Positions 26,411 through 35,824 of a stretch of 64,000 nt of DNA are shown one piece after another (within the stretch, counting starts at the first letter, position 1; every line of letters begins with the position of its first letter). The position numbers and the translations under genes were made by a program. This stretch comes from Rhodoglobus vestalii. Its GTDB lineage: Bacteria > Actinomycetota > Actinomycetes > Actinomycetales > Microbacteriaceae. The notes below the pieces were generated by a model, which had not been told where the DNA came from, made no database searches, and was given only the letters and a program-made list of their open reading frames with translations. The DNA lies in the NCBI RefSeq assembly GCF_006788895.1, contig NZ_VFRA01000001.1, positions 2,666,001-2,730,000 of the forward strand, written 5' to 3'.

Positions 26411-27287
26411 CGGTTGAGTTATCGGCCAGCGCTTGGGTGGTGTAATCGTCTGTGGTCCAAGTTGGTGTGGTGAATCCTGCGACAACTGGTGGCGCCCCGT
26501 AGCGCGAGAAGAACGACACCAACAGGTCGGTGCCGACCCCCAAGCTGGCACTTTCCATGGTCGGTGCTGCACCCAAAAACTGTACGGAGGTCAGGCTGTT
26601 GTTGAGGAACGTACGGATGCCGATGGTGGTGACGCTGTTGGGGATGGTCACGGAGGTTAGGGCGTTGTTGTCGAACGCACTGTTTCCGATGGTGGTGACG
26701 CTGTCGCCGATGGTCACGGAGGTTAGGGCGTTCTCGCGGAACGCACCGTTTCCGATGGTGGTGACGCTGTTGGGGATGGTCACGGAGGTTAGGGCGTTGA
26801 TGGAGAACGCACTGGTTCCGATGGTGGTGACGCTGTTGCCGATGGTCACGGAGGTCAGGGCGTTCCGGTAGAACGCACCGGTTCCGATGGTGGTGACGCT
26901 GTCGCCGATGGTCACCGAGGTCAGGGCATTGTTGTAGAACGCACGGGTTCCGATGGTGGTGACGCTGTTGCCGATGGTCACCGAGGTTAGGGCGTTGTAG
27001 CGGAACGCATCGTCTCCGATGGTGGTGACAGCGTAGGAGACGCCGCTGAGCGTGACCGTGTCAGGGATCGAGACATCCAGCCCTCCGGCGTCCGCGTCGT
27101 AACTGTCGATGGTTGCCCCGGCAGAGCGATCATCGGAGTCGGCGCTATAGCTGATGTTGTCGACAGTGCCAGACACTGGCGTTGCTGCTGATGCGGCAGG
27201 AACCACACCGAACACCATGAGGGCAGCAAGCCCAACCACCAGCAGTGGTTTAAACGGGCCGAACAACTGAAGCATCCCGGGTTTCAT
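25944..27287 (-). CDS. BspA-type leucine-rich-repeat surface protein with WxL-like C-terminal domain
   Basis: A 447-residue secreted protein: signal peptide ([21 protein letters not shown]), then seven near-identical 22-residue repeats of the type [16 protein letters not shown] plus a 6-residue tail, a BspA-like LRR solenoid (about 70-220), a linker, and a C-terminal WxL-like domain with [19 protein letters not shown]. The C-terminal domain is nearly identical in DNA and protein to that of the next gene. Such domains bind peptidoglycan or partner DUF916 proteins. The start ATG 27287 is preferred (GAAAGAAAG upstream); ATG 27326 in frame would add 13 residues. Confidence 0.78.
   Translation of the reverse strand: MKPGMLQLFGPFKPLLVVGLAALMVFGVVPAASAATPVSGTVDNISYSADSDDRSAGATIDSYDADAGGLDVSIPDTVTLSGVSYAVTTIGDDAFRYNALTSVTIGNSVTTIGTRAFYNNALTSVTIGDSVTTIGTGAFYRNALTSVTIGNSVTTIGTSAFSINALTSVTIPNSVTTIGNGAFRENALTSVTIGDSVTTIGNSAFDNNALTSVTIPNSVTTIGIRTFLNNSLTSVQFLGAAPTMESASLGVGTDLLVSFFSRYGAPPVVAGFTTPTWTTDDYTTQALADNSTVASGETPVTMTVTGGTLDITVSTGSVYLGAAVPGETTPSTPLGDMVITDARAGQLGWIASAAVTEFTSATVTVDGSPATIPASAVAYTAPTADMTGTVTVTATSPKSVDSAAAVQTATAVTGNNTATWSPTIVVTVPAQALAATDYAATFTHSVS
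26600..27030 (-). repeat. 66-bp coding repeats of the LRR solenoid
   Basis: Seven units with period 66 bp (22 codons) containing GATGGTCACGGAGGT and GATGGTGGTGACGCTG on the plus strand. Units differ at few positions. Such arrays commonly change length by slippage, which can vary the surface protein. Confidence 0.8.
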
Positions 27288-27388
27288 GCCGCTTTCTTTC
27301 TGGTGAGTAAGGGATATGCGTTTCATGTCTAAGAAAGTCCCTGTCGAGGTTCGTGACCGAGCCGCTCGGATGAGGTCCTGGGTCAGGA

Positions 27389-27418
27389 TTCGGGGCGGCT
27401 CAAACCAGCCGCCCCGAA
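27389..27418 (-). terminator. Terminator hairpin after the second WxL gene
   Basis: Same 12-bp stem and CAAACC loop as at 25900, 15 bp downstream of the stop codon at 27433. It separates the second WxL gene from the BspA-like gene, so the three surface genes probably form separate transcripts or partly attenuated ones. Confidence 0.65.
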
Positions 27419-27432
27419 TCCCGTGGTGAAAC

Positions 27433-27899
27433 TCAGGACACTGAGTGGGTGAAGGTCGCTGCGTAGTCTGTCGCGGCCAGGGCCTGGGCCGGAACAGTGA
27501 CGACGATGGTGGGGCTCCAGGTCGCGGTGTTGTTGCCGGTGACGGCGGTGGCGGTCTGAACTGCTGCGGCCGAGTCAACCGACTTGGGGCTGGTGGCGGT
27601 GACCGTCACGGTACCCGTCATGTCGGCGGTTGGTGCGGTGTAGGCGACGGCGCTGGCCGGGATCGTGGCCGGGCTTCCATCAACGGTTACAGTTGCACTC
27701 GTGAATTCGGTGACCGCGGCGGAGGCGATCCAGCCCAACTGGCCTGCGCGGGCATCAGTGATAACCATGTCCCCAAGGGGCGTGCGCGGCGTGGACTGCC
27801 CCGGAACGGCCGCACCCAGGTAGACCGATCCTGTCGAGACGGTGATATCAAGGGTCCCGCCGGTGACCGCCATGGTCGCCGGGGTCTCTCCTGAAGTCA
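27433..27899 (-). repeat. WxL-domain duplication, copy B
   Basis: The partner of 25944-26410. First 340 bp identical, then a few substitutions. Confidence 0.85.
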
Positions 27900-28437
27900 C
27901 GCCTACCAATTGTTCCCAAGTTGCAGTTGCCTCAGATAGAGGGGTAGTTTTTTCCCCTGTGTATGTTCCGCCCGCAGAATCAGTCAGTGTAACAACTGCT
28001 TTTGTTGGCTTTAGCTCAAGTTCTGGAGTCCATGACATATCTCCAAAATTCCAAGTGCCAGTTGAATTGTATGTACCAATCCATGTCCTAAAGGCAGTGC
28101 TGAATTGTCCTGCTTTGTTGATGATTTGGCTTGTTGATTTTGACGTGTTTGTAACTAGCAGAGTGGTCCCAGAATAAAGAGCGACGGAAACTGACTCAAC
28201 TTGTAATGCATCATCACCACCCAATGTATAGCCAACACTTATACCTTCATAATTGTCGCCAATGTGGGTGTTGTAACCGACGGCTTCTACTGTGATATCG
28301 GCGTTTCCCGGTTGCGCAGCAGAAGCGCTTTGGGCGATCCCGCTGAAGCCTGCGGTCGCTAGGAGCAGGGTGCCCATGGCGAGAATCTTGCGAAACCCTC
28401 TCCGCTGGGCTGAGTTTTGGGGGATATTAGTGGACAT
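27433..28437 (-). CDS. WxL-like cell-surface protein
   Basis: A 334-residue secreted protein. ATG 28437 with TAGGAG 8 nt upstream, signal peptide ([23 protein letters not shown]), an N-terminal beta-rich domain of about 140 residues ([20 protein letters not shown], then [15 protein letters not shown]) and a C-terminal WxL-like domain shared almost exactly with the neighbouring BspA-like protein. The N-terminal half is not one I recognise. Expected location is the cell wall, together with the DUF916 protein. No LPXTG motif is seen. Confidence 0.75.
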   Translation of the reverse strand: MSTNIPQNSAQRRGFRKILAMGTLLLATAGFSGIAQSASAAQPGNADITVEAVGYNTHIGDNYEGISVGYTLGGDDALQVESVSVALYSGTTLLVTNTSKSTSQIINKAGQFSTAFRTWIGTYNSTGTWNFGDMSWTPELELKPTKAVVTLTDSAGGTYTGEKTTPLSEATATWEQLVGVTSGETPATMAVTGGTLDITVSTGSVYLGAAVPGQSTPRTPLGDMVITDARAGQLGWIASAAVTEFTSATVTVDGSPATIPASAVAYTAPTADMTGTVTVTATSPKSVDSAAAVQTATAVTGNNTATWSPTIVVTVPAQALAATDYAATFTHSVS

Positions 28438-29160
28438 TGCATCACTCCTATAATTGGGCCGGCTAAGGCTGTAAATCGGGATTTAGCGAAGGTGAATTAG
28501 TTATACGGCGTTCGCCAGGGGCAACGATTGCGCGGGTAATCTTGTGCATGAAAAGTATCTTTTCTCAGTGGCGTGGTTTTACCGGGATATTTTCGGCTCT
28601 AGTTCGCACTTGGGCGTTGAGGGCTGCGTTTACCGGCAGATCGAGCCAGTCGCTGTAGCTGTGATCGGTTGCGATAACGCAATCGCATCTGACACGAATG
28701 GGCTCTCCCGTACGGACACTTTGAAATACCTCGGAATGAAAGACGAAGCCGAGTTTCGCACGGGGTTTTTCACCATCGGCGACTTCTGCCTGAGTGGAGT
28801 AACTCCGTTTGGGTCTCGTTAGCGTCTTCAAGTTTTCACGATCCTTTCTCTTCTCGGGTGCATCATGTTCGCTTGGCTCAAAGTTAGGGCTCCCTCGGCA
28901 AGTAGTGAGGTGGTTCAGCAATTTCTCACCCCACCTCAGCTTGACGGCTCACCCCCTTAGGCGAGATCGCCCCTCGAACGGGGCGCGCAGGTGTTGTCAG
29001 CGATCCCAATCACGACACGACACCCGAAGTGACCTCACCCCGCATCTCAACCGTTCGAAAAGTCTGGGTTCCCTGTTTCTCTGCCAAGCTTGTTTTTACG
29101 AGTGCGCGACTGTCTTCTCGGGTATGCGAAGCGGTGGTTGCTCTCGCTGTTAGACGGTTT

Positions 29161-29177
29161 TGTCTGATCGGGTCAGA
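29161..29177. promoter_or_regulatory. Dyad operator candidate upstream of the MalT-like regulator
   Basis: GTCTGA-N5-TCAGAC, perfect 6-bp arms, 120 bp upstream of the earliest start of the LuxR-type gene. The position fits an operator. No experimental or comparative support. Confidence 0.3.
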
Positions 29178-29187
29178 CGAACTCCGT

Positions 29188-29217
29188 GGGGTGCGGCCTT
29201 CCGGAAGGCCGCACCCC
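29188..29217. terminator. Perfect 30-bp palindrome, terminator or attenuator candidate
   Basis: Arm GGGGTGCGGCCTTCC followed immediately by its complement, so no free loop. It is followed by TCATCGGG, without a T-run. Placed 80 bp before the LuxR-type gene, where it could act as a terminator for a transcript entering from the left or as a cruciform site. Confidence 0.4.
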
Positions 29218-29296
29218 TCATCGGGACTCGTACCGATTGCAGCGAAGGAATAGAACGTCGACAAGAGACACAATCAGACTGGGTTTTGAGTAAGAC

Positions 29297-32110
29297 TTGC
29301 CACATTTCCACACGCAGGATGTGACCAACATCCGGGGTCGTCGGCTGGATGGTTTTCAGTTACCTTCTCAGAGCCGCGGAAGGGACGATCATCGTGGACC
29401 GGAACTCGGTGGTTCGCACGGAGGCCAGTACAACTGCGTCACGCAGGAGGCTGCCAATCGCGCAGCTCGGATCCGACCTACCGTCCACATCTACGGCAGA
29501 TCACGGCCCAGAGTGTCGCGAGATTTGGTGAGGAATTCGGCATTCGAAGCCCGGGTCGAGTCTCTCATCGCGGCACAATCGCTCACCTGGATCCGCACGC
29601 CAGCCGGAATGGGGAAAAGAGCCGCGGTTGCCGCATGGTTGCGACACAGCGTCGTCAATCAAGAAACGATCTGGCTGACTCTGTCGCCAGACGCGATGCA
29701 GCAGCGGGAGGCTCTCGGCGTCATTTTCGATGCGATTGCCGTCGCGAACTGGGATCATGCGTCGATGCAGGCAATACCTGCTCCTGGGGCACTGGCACAG
29801 CGGCGGACGCACGCTCGGGGAGTTGTCCAGAAACGTGGTCGACGAACGATGCTCGTGATCGAACTTGGGGTTCAACGGCTAGCGCCAAGCGAGCTCAGCG
29901 CGCTTGTTGCTTTCGTCGCCGAGTCTGCGGCACTGCGTATTCTTTTTATTGAAGACGACGATTTTCGCTCGATGTCACATTTTGGTGAAAATCTTGCAGA
30001 CCTCAATGCACACGATCTCCGAGTGAAAGTCGGTGCGCTCCGTGGTGAGTTTGCACGTCTGGACCTCCCCATTGCTGATGCGGTGGCCGCGCGAATAGTC
30101 GATCGCCACCACGGTGATTTCGCGCTCTCTGCCGCGCTCGTTTCTGAGGTGGTGCGCAATCCGCAGCGGGATGTCGAAATCTCGTTGGCGACAGCACACG
30201 CCCACGTGCTTGTGGAGGCAGCACAGCAGCTGATGCCTGAGGGCGCACCGACCGTGCTGGCGCTGCTTGCTCTGATTCCAGAAATTCACGAAAGCCACCT
30301 CGCGACTGCAGTCAGCGGAGGTCGCGTCGATCTTGAACTTCGTTCATTGCAGGAACGGGGATTGCTGGAGTCCTGGATAACTCCGGAGGGCGAGTATGTG
30401 TACGGGCTCTCTGATTCCGTGCGCGAAATCGTGAGATCGATCACGCTGCCCCACTATCTCCACAATCGACGACACTTACATCTACTAGCCCGCGACTATT
30501 TCGTCGCCATCGGTGATGTGGGCTCCGCCGCACAGCAGCTACAACACCTCGGGGAGCCTAATTCGGCGATCGACCTGTTTGCCGCACACTGGCTCAGCTA
30601 TCGCCGACTGAACAGTCATGACAAGTCCCGAGAGTTATGCTCTATGTTCTCTTTGACGGATATGCTTCTCCACCTTGAGGGTTCCGCGGCGGTCTGGCTT
30701 ATTTGTTCGAATTCACTCTCAGCATCGATCGCAGCACCGTACGCCGCGCGCATTCTCGGCGCCAAGGACTCCGAACTCGGCACGCTGACTCCACGCGCGC
30801 GGTTGACTGTTCACATTGCCCGCATGTTGATTTTTCTGGATCGGGAACGGCCGGAACTGGCAGCAAAGGTCGCCGCCGAAACGACGGCCGACCGAGAACG
30901 TGTCCTCCGCCAGGAAGCCAACGACATCGGGGAACTCCACCTCGAATACCTGCTCGCGGTCGCTAGGACGGCATTGTCTAATGGCGCCTTTCGCCGTGCC
31001 GCCATTCACTACGACGAGGCGCTGGCGCTTTCTGAAACGATCCGCGACCCAGCTTCCACCTACCGAGCGCTCAGCGGGCTGGCCCTCACATTGACAGTGA
31101 ACGGTGAACTTGCAGCAACACAAGAACTTATCAATCGCGCTCGCGCGCTAGAACAAGAACTGGATCTGTCGCACTCTTACACCGCAGCCGAGATCGCGTG
31201 GTGCGAGTGCCTAATTCGGGCCTTCAAGGGTGAGGAACGCACGATTCCTGCGGTAACAGTTCCGGCGAGCAACCATCCTCGATTCGACGACATCTGGGCG
31301 CGGGTGAGCACTTTCGCAGCGGCGCAAACGATGTTCCGGGCGGGCCGGAATCCGGCAGCCGCCGGAGTTCTCAGGAATCTTCTCAGTTCCTTGGCAGGTC
31401 GGCACAAGATTCCGCTGTTTCGCCAAACCATAGCATCCGTCCTCAGCCGAATTCTCACAGCATCCAACCAGCCCGGCGCCGCCCTCACGGTGTTGAAGGG
31501 CGAGTCGTCGAACGAAGCACATTTTCCCTGCATCGAGTCGGCGCGCGCCCTCGCTCACATTGCACGCGGCGACCCTCTCGCGGCAATAGAAGCAACAAAC
31601 GCTTGCATCGAACTCGGACATGAACATGCCACTGCATCGCTGATTTCCGTCTACATTGCACGAACCCTCGCGTTCGAATCGACCGATTTACCTACCTCAG
31701 CTGAAGACGCGTTCATTACGGCCGCGAGCATCGCAGCAAATGCAGGAATGCGGGTCAACCTCGAAACGCTTGCAGGTCAGCAGCTTGTCGACGTTCGAGC
31801 ACGTAGCCAAATGGTGATGCCAGAGGCGGACGCACTGGCAGTCAATATCAAGTGCTCCGACGTCCAGCAGTCTCGTGGGCACCCACAACAGCTGACCAAG
31901 CCAACGATCAGGGAGCGCGAAATACTCGGTGAGCTAACCTCACCCCTCACTCTCGTGGAAATCGCTGCAAAACTCTTCATCTCCAAGAACACCCTCAAAA
32001 CGCACACTCGAAGTCTCTATCGCAAACTTGGAGTGACCTCAAGGCAGGAAGCGATGGACATTGCCCACACGTGGGGGATGGGAACACCCAATTCGTCCAC
32101 CATTGGCTAG
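29297..32110 (+). CDS. Large LuxR-family (MalT/LAL-type) transcriptional regulator
   Basis: Up to 937 residues. An ATPase-like region near residues 99-115 reads RTPAGMGKRAAV, a P-loop in which the usual Ser/Thr after GK is Arg. Then follow a long helical TPR-like middle and a C-terminal LuxR helix-turn-helix (TIREREILGELTSPLTLVEI, NTLKTHTRSLYRKLGV). LAL regulators sense inducers through the TPR part and activate in an ATP-dependent way. The start is uncertain: no ATG precedes the P-loop, and GTG 29321 or a GTG near 29514 are alternatives to TTG 29297. It faces away from the WxL genes and probably controls them. Confidence 0.8.
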   Translation: MPHFHTQDVTNIRGRRLDGFQLPSQSRGRDDHRGPELGGSHGGQYNCVTQEAANRAARIRPTVHIYGRSRPRVSRDLVRNSAFEARVESLIAAQSLTWIRTPAGMGKRAAVAAWLRHSVVNQETIWLTLSPDAMQQREALGVIFDAIAVANWDHASMQAIPAPGALAQRRTHARGVVQKRGRRTMLVIELGVQRLAPSELSALVAFVAESAALRILFIEDDDFRSMSHFGENLADLNAHDLRVKVGALRGEFARLDLPIADAVAARIVDRHHGDFALSAALVSEVVRNPQRDVEISLATAHAHVLVEAAQQLMPEGAPTVLALLALIPEIHESHLATAVSGGRVDLELRSLQERGLLESWITPEGEYVYGLSDSVREIVRSITLPHYLHNRRHLHLLARDYFVAIGDVGSAAQQLQHLGEPNSAIDLFAAHWLSYRRLNSHDKSRELCSMFSLTDMLLHLEGSAAVWLICSNSLSASIAAPYAARILGAKDSELGTLTPRARLTVHIARMLIFLDRERPELAAKVAAETTADRERVLRQEANDIGELHLEYLLAVARTALSNGAFRRAAIHYDEALALSETIRDPASTYRALSGLALTLTVNGELAATQELINRARALEQELDLSHSYTAAEIAWCECLIRAFKGEERTIPAVTVPASNHPRFDDIWARVSTFAAAQTMFRAGRNPAAAGVLRNLLSSLAGRHKIPLFRQTIASVLSRILTASNQPGAALTVLKGESSNEAHFPCIESARALAHIARGDPLAAIEATNACIELGHEHATASLISVYIARTLAFESTDLPTSAEDAFITAASIAANAGMRVNLETLAGQQLVDVRARSQMVMPEADALAVNIKCSDVQQSRGHPQQLTKPTIREREILGELTSPLTLVEIAAKLFISKNTLKTHTRSLYRKLGVTSRQEAMDIAHTWGMGTPNSSTIG

Positions 32111-32139
32111 TGATCTGTGAGCTGACTGGACTGTGTCGA

Positions 32140-32358
32140 GTCAGCTTCCAGATCAACACGGGTCGTGCCCGCGTCCAGGCCACGCCAACGACGCCGCACG
32201 ACACCCCGATCGTACCGCGGTGAACGTTTCTGACAGCTCCCGCAGCAGTTCCGCATCGGGCTGGTTGGCCTGACTTGGGCGACCAGAGTCCCAACATCAA
32301 AGTCGAGATCAACGTCTTCCACAACTGTTTTCTCGACGCCGAGCAGAGTTCGCCACAT
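32140..32358 (-). pseudogene. ISL3-family transposase, N-terminal remnant
   Basis: From ATG 32358 the minus strand encodes LLGVEKTVVEDVDLDFD, then the zinc-finger-like CCGSCQKRSPRYDRG and RRRWRGLDAGTTRVDLEAD, the N-terminal pattern of ISL3 transposases. Similarity stops about 30 bp before the LuxR gene's stop codon. The DDE catalytic part is absent, so it is a fragment. Confidence 0.65.
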
Positions 32359-32472
32359 GGTTGGATCCCGCACGCGGTTTTCCTGTCTTAAAGTTTCTGT
32401 GCTTTGAACAGTTAGCAACCTAGACGGACAGCGGCGTGCGGCCATTAAGTCGCTCCGAAAACACCCACGGTC

Positions 32473-32853
32473 ATGTCGCAAGGGCCGAAAGTTGCGGTGA
32501 TTGTCGAACACTTCCGCACAAACGTTCGCCGCGAACGGGGCGGACGTGCGAAGGTAATGGTTGTCACGGGGTCTCGCCTAGAAGCCGTGCGAGACAAGAG
32601 GGCGATCGACCGATACAGAAAGGACCACAAGCTCGAAAAAGAACTCGGCGCGCTTGTCACGTTCTCGGGTTCCGTCGATGACCCCGACTCGGGAGTCACC
32701 GAACTCACCGAAACCATCTTGAACCTCGGTCTGAAGGGGCGCGCCCTCGACAAAGCAATCGGTGGTGACGAGTTTCAGGTCATGACCGTCGCCAACAAAT
32801 TCTTGACCGGCTTCGACCAGCCACTATTCGTCGGCATGTATGTTGACAAGATC
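32473..32853 (+). pseudogene. Type I restriction subunit HsdR, internal remnant
   Basis: The segment KVAVIVEHFRTNVRRERGG, VMVVTGSRLEAVR, TFSGSVDDPDSGVTE and VMTVANKFLTGFDQP is the second helicase lobe of HsdR-type endonucleases. Both ends are missing: upstream there is no nuclease or Walker A part, and similarity ends at VGMYVDKILS. A 13-bp direct repeat CTGTCACCTACTC starts exactly at the break (32854) and recurs at 32940, suggesting deletion or IS activity. No HsdM or HsdS is nearby. Confidence 0.7.
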
Positions 32854-34264
32854 CTGTCACCTACTCGTGCAGCAGACCCGTCACGGACTGACATCGGATG
32901 TCCGTCCGGGTTGACCCGAGAATGTCCGTCCGCCAATGTCTGTCACCTACTCCTGACGTTCGACCGCTGGATGACTCCCTCGGCGATAGTCGCACCTCCC
33001 TCATTCGCTCGGGCCCGCCCCGTGCACAACCCCGGCGGCGATAGCCGACGGTTGACTACGCGATGGTAGCCGACCGGGGCATAACCTGTGCTGGTGTCGA
33101 GCCCATATTAAGAGCTCGGCGCTTCGCGCCTCGCGTGACTTCGTCATGTTCTCCTGTGTGCATCGTGTTGTTTGCTGGGTTGCTGCGCAACTGTTTCGGG
33201 GAGCGCCGCACTGTGCAACGAGATGTCACCCGAGGTGACATGAGTGCACGGTGTGGTGCGACTTGCCTGTGCTCACTGGCGCTCGCATCTTCTCGCATCG
33301 CTGTGTTTCCCGTTCTGTTGTTCTTTTCGTCTTCTTGTGTTCGCTGGCGCTCGCACGCTTCGCATCGTCCTGTCTTTCGTTATGCCTTCGTCTCGTTTGC
33401 TGAGGGCTCGCTGTGCTCGCCGCGTTTCGCACCGTGCTGACCTTCTTCATGCATCACCATGTTTTCCCCCACCGGTCTGTGTCCATTTTTGTGAACAGCC
33501 GTCTATCTCAATGGACTCCTCATCGGCGGCAACGGTTAGCTGTTCTTCGAGTGGGCGTGAAGTTTTCGAAGCAGTGTGGTTACCCTGCCGGGGGCAGCCT
33601 GTCGGCGTCGGTTGGGGCAGTCGCGGAAGCGCAACGTTGTCGGGGCGTCGGCGTTACGGGGGCTCTGGGGATGGGTGACGTTTCGCGGAGAACATTGGGG
33701 TTACCAGACCGGTTGAGCTGACGAGGGAATAGGTGACGGTGCTCGGAGTCCGGTGGAGGTTACCAGACCGGTCAGCCTCCATCACGGATTCACCCAGCCG
33801 GCGGGCGAACGGAAAGACCTACGGGGTTGGAGCGAATGCGGAAACCCTCGAAGGTCTTGGAGTGAGCGCACGCAGTGCCAGTTCCGAAGGAGCCGACGAG
33901 TGAGCGTCAGCGAACCGGAGTGACAACGGGACGAGGATGCGAAGCGCAGTCTCAGTGAGGTTCGGGGATGCAACGTCGAGGTGGCCGGAGTTACATCTTA
34001 GGGGCGGAGCACAGATGACGGAGGGAGATCGAGCGGCTGCCGGGTAATGCCTTGGGCGATTTACGGCGCTCTTAGGTTGGGGCGATCGGCGAGAATCAAG
34101 CCGTTTTTCTTACTGACAATGTGAGGGCAACATGTGGAGTAAACGGACGGCCTGAGCAGCCAGTTGAAGCGGTGTGTTTGATGTCCCCACGAGTGGAAAG
34201 GCCACTAACCATTCGTGGGGACGCAGGCCGTCGAAGACGACCACACCGGCTGCGAGACTGGTGG
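32854..34264. other. 1.4-kb gene-poor stretch with several direct repeats
   Basis: No supportable gene. Direct repeats seen: CTGTCACCTACTC at 32854 and 32940; an imperfect 46-bp repeat containing CTGGCGCTCGCA at 33268 and 33336; GGTTACCAGACCGGT at 33699 and 33758, with a related copy GGTTACCCTGCCGG at 33578. It lies immediately downstream of the polymerase gene. Decayed cargo or a structural/replication locus are both possible. Confidence 0.5.
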
Positions 34265-35824
34265 CTATTTCTTCCAGGCAATCCCCAACTCGACAGCTTG
34301 GCCTCGGATGGGTATTCCATGGAAGACGGTGTTCATCTCAGCAAGCGCGCGCTTGGCGAATTCAGTCCGGCCGGCAGGTACGCTCAGAACCAACTCGTCA
34401 TGAATGCCGAGAAATAGATAGTCGGTTGGGATGTGGGCAGCAACTCTTGCGATGGCTTGGTAGAAGACGTCGGCGGCGGAACTTTGAATGCGGTGGTTCA
34501 AAATCACATGGAGTTCTTTGACGCGGGGAAGCGGGCGTCCGTCAGGTGTTAGATCTGGAGTGCCTGCGATCATGTCAGCACGGAGGCCATCGACGTATTG
34601 GCGCAAACCCGGGTAAGCATCCCACATGGAATCAATGATCCATTTGGCTCGCGTCCGATCGACACCGAGGCTCGATGCGATCGCGGGAATTCCCTTGCCG
34701 TATAAAATGCCCAAGAGGGCTGCTTTGGCCTGAGCCCGGGCCTCTGCGGTGACGATTCCTTCAGCGTCGAGGCAGGCGGGTCCATTGATGGTTTTGGCAA
34801 GCTCGGCGTAGATGTCGCCCGCTTCGAGTGCGGCAGCCATGGCGGTGTCTCCGGCGAGAGCTGCAAGTACTCGGGGTTCGACTTGTTCGAAATCCAGTGA
34901 GCACAAAACTCGCCCTTCGTCTGCGATGAGAAGTGGGCGTAAGTCGCGGTTGATGTTCTGGAGAGCGGGCTTCACCACGGTGCCTCGACCGGTTCGGGTT
35001 GACCGGATGAAGACGGTGGAGAATATGCGATCGCCGCGAAGGGCCGCTTTGATCTCCCTGAGCTTCCCAATCCGCGACGCGATACTGCGGACCCTGCGGA
35101 ATGTTGCCCATGCTTGGGCTGCTTCTGGTGTTTTGGGGATCACAGTTTTGTCGTAGTTGTCGCGGACTAGCGAAGGATTGTTGTTGCGGTCGACGACGGC
35201 GATACCGACGCGAGCAAGCCATTCGTGTATGGCTGCGCTTCCGCTGGCGGTCGAGGTGTCGGTCATATCGAATCCGAGTTCGGCTCGGGCTCGGGCTTGT
35301 GCGGTTGTTGCCGCGGCGAGTTCGCGCTCTAGGAGGGCAACGTCCACTCTCCACCCGCGCGCCTGACGTGGTCGCCAGAGTTTCTCTTGTGCACAAGAAG
35401 AGAGCACCGCGTCCCGGGTTGGCAACGGGGCATCGGCGGTGAGACCCACCATGAAGCGGGCTGCGGCGACCGCGTTGAGTGCGGCGCCACGGTTGTTTGG
35501 TGTGAAGGGGACCCCTGGGTAGACGACATTGCGTGCGGTAGTCACATCGGACATCCAATCGAGTTCCCCGACCTCTAGGTTGAGGGTTCGAGCTAGCCGA
35601 ATTGCCGCACGGCCAGCCATCTCAGACCAGATTCGCCGGCCGGAGTTGCCGAGCATGGTCAGGATTTCTCGGGAGAACTCGTCGTGTCCGAGATTCGACA
35701 CCCAACTGGTTCCATCGGATGCCGCCACAGCGATCTGCGTCTGCGTGAGGCTAAACCCGAGAGGGCGTTTCTCGGTCAGCCATGCAGAGAGCGCGGGAAG
35801 TGCCGCGCGCGTCAGGCGGCTCAT
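34265..35824 (-). CDS. Family A DNA polymerase of the mobile element
   Basis: A 519-residue polymerase with all family A palm and finger motifs: motif A SLDFEQVEPRVLA (catalytic Asp311), motif B RAQAKAALLGILYGKG, motif C IHDELV (Asp476), and the template-contact region GRGTVVKPALQNINRD. It is far shorter than chromosomal PolA (about 900 residues): the 5' nuclease domain is missing and the first 250 residues show no recognisable exonuclease motifs. It overlaps the upstream helicase-like gene by 4 bp (ATGA), so both are one operon. It presumably copies the element during its circular stage. Proofreading is unlikely. Confidence 0.88.
   Translation of the reverse strand: MSRLTRAALPALSAWLTEKRPLGFSLTQTQIAVAASDGTSWVSNLGHDEFSREILTMLGNSGRRIWSEMAGRAAIRLARTLNLEVGELDWMSDVTTARNVVYPGVPFTPNNRGAALNAVAAARFMVGLTADAPLPTRDAVLSSCAQEKLWRPRQARGWRVDVALLERELAAATTAQARARAELGFDMTDTSTASGSAAIHEWLARVGIAVVDRNNNPSLVRDNYDKTVIPKTPEAAQAWATFRRVRSIASRIGKLREIKAALRGDRIFSTVFIRSTRTGRGTVVKPALQNINRDLRPLLIADEGRVLCSLDFEQVEPRVLAALAGDTAMAAALEAGDIYAELAKTINGPACLDAEGIVTAEARAQAKAALLGILYGKGIPAIASSLGVDRTRAKWIIDSMWDAYPGLRQYVDGLRADMIAGTPDLTPDGRPLPRVKELHVILNHRIQSSAADVFYQAIARVAAHIPTDYLFLGIHDELVLSVPAGRTEFAKRALAEMNTVFHGIPIRGQAVELGIAWKK

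Larger units (their letters stand above)
28438..29296. other. Regulatory gap between surface genes and MalT-like regulator
   Basis: 859 bp without a gene I can defend. Overlapping open frames exist (plus 28544-28822, minus 28565-28921) but neither has a recognisable family or clear ribosome-binding site. A dyad GTCTGA-TCGGG-TCAGAC lies at 29161-29177 and a perfect 30-bp palindrome at 29188-29217. The region separates the divergent WxL and regulator genes and should carry both promoters. Confidence 0.5.

Noticed and set aside
26600..27030. CRISPR-like array in 26.6-27.0 kb
   Set aside because: The 66-bp periodicity is in frame and translates into LRR units. There are no unique spacers between repeats and no cas genes.
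28544..28921. Two overlapping open frames (plus 92 aa, minus 118 aa) between the WxL and regulator genes
   Set aside because: Neither has a convincing ribosome-binding site or family pattern, and both cannot be the gene at once. Left as an unassigned region.
33226..33450. Minus-strand Lys/Arg/Thr-rich 74-aa frame in the gene-poor block
   Set aside because: Low-complexity product caused by the direct repeats; no start signal or conserved pattern.
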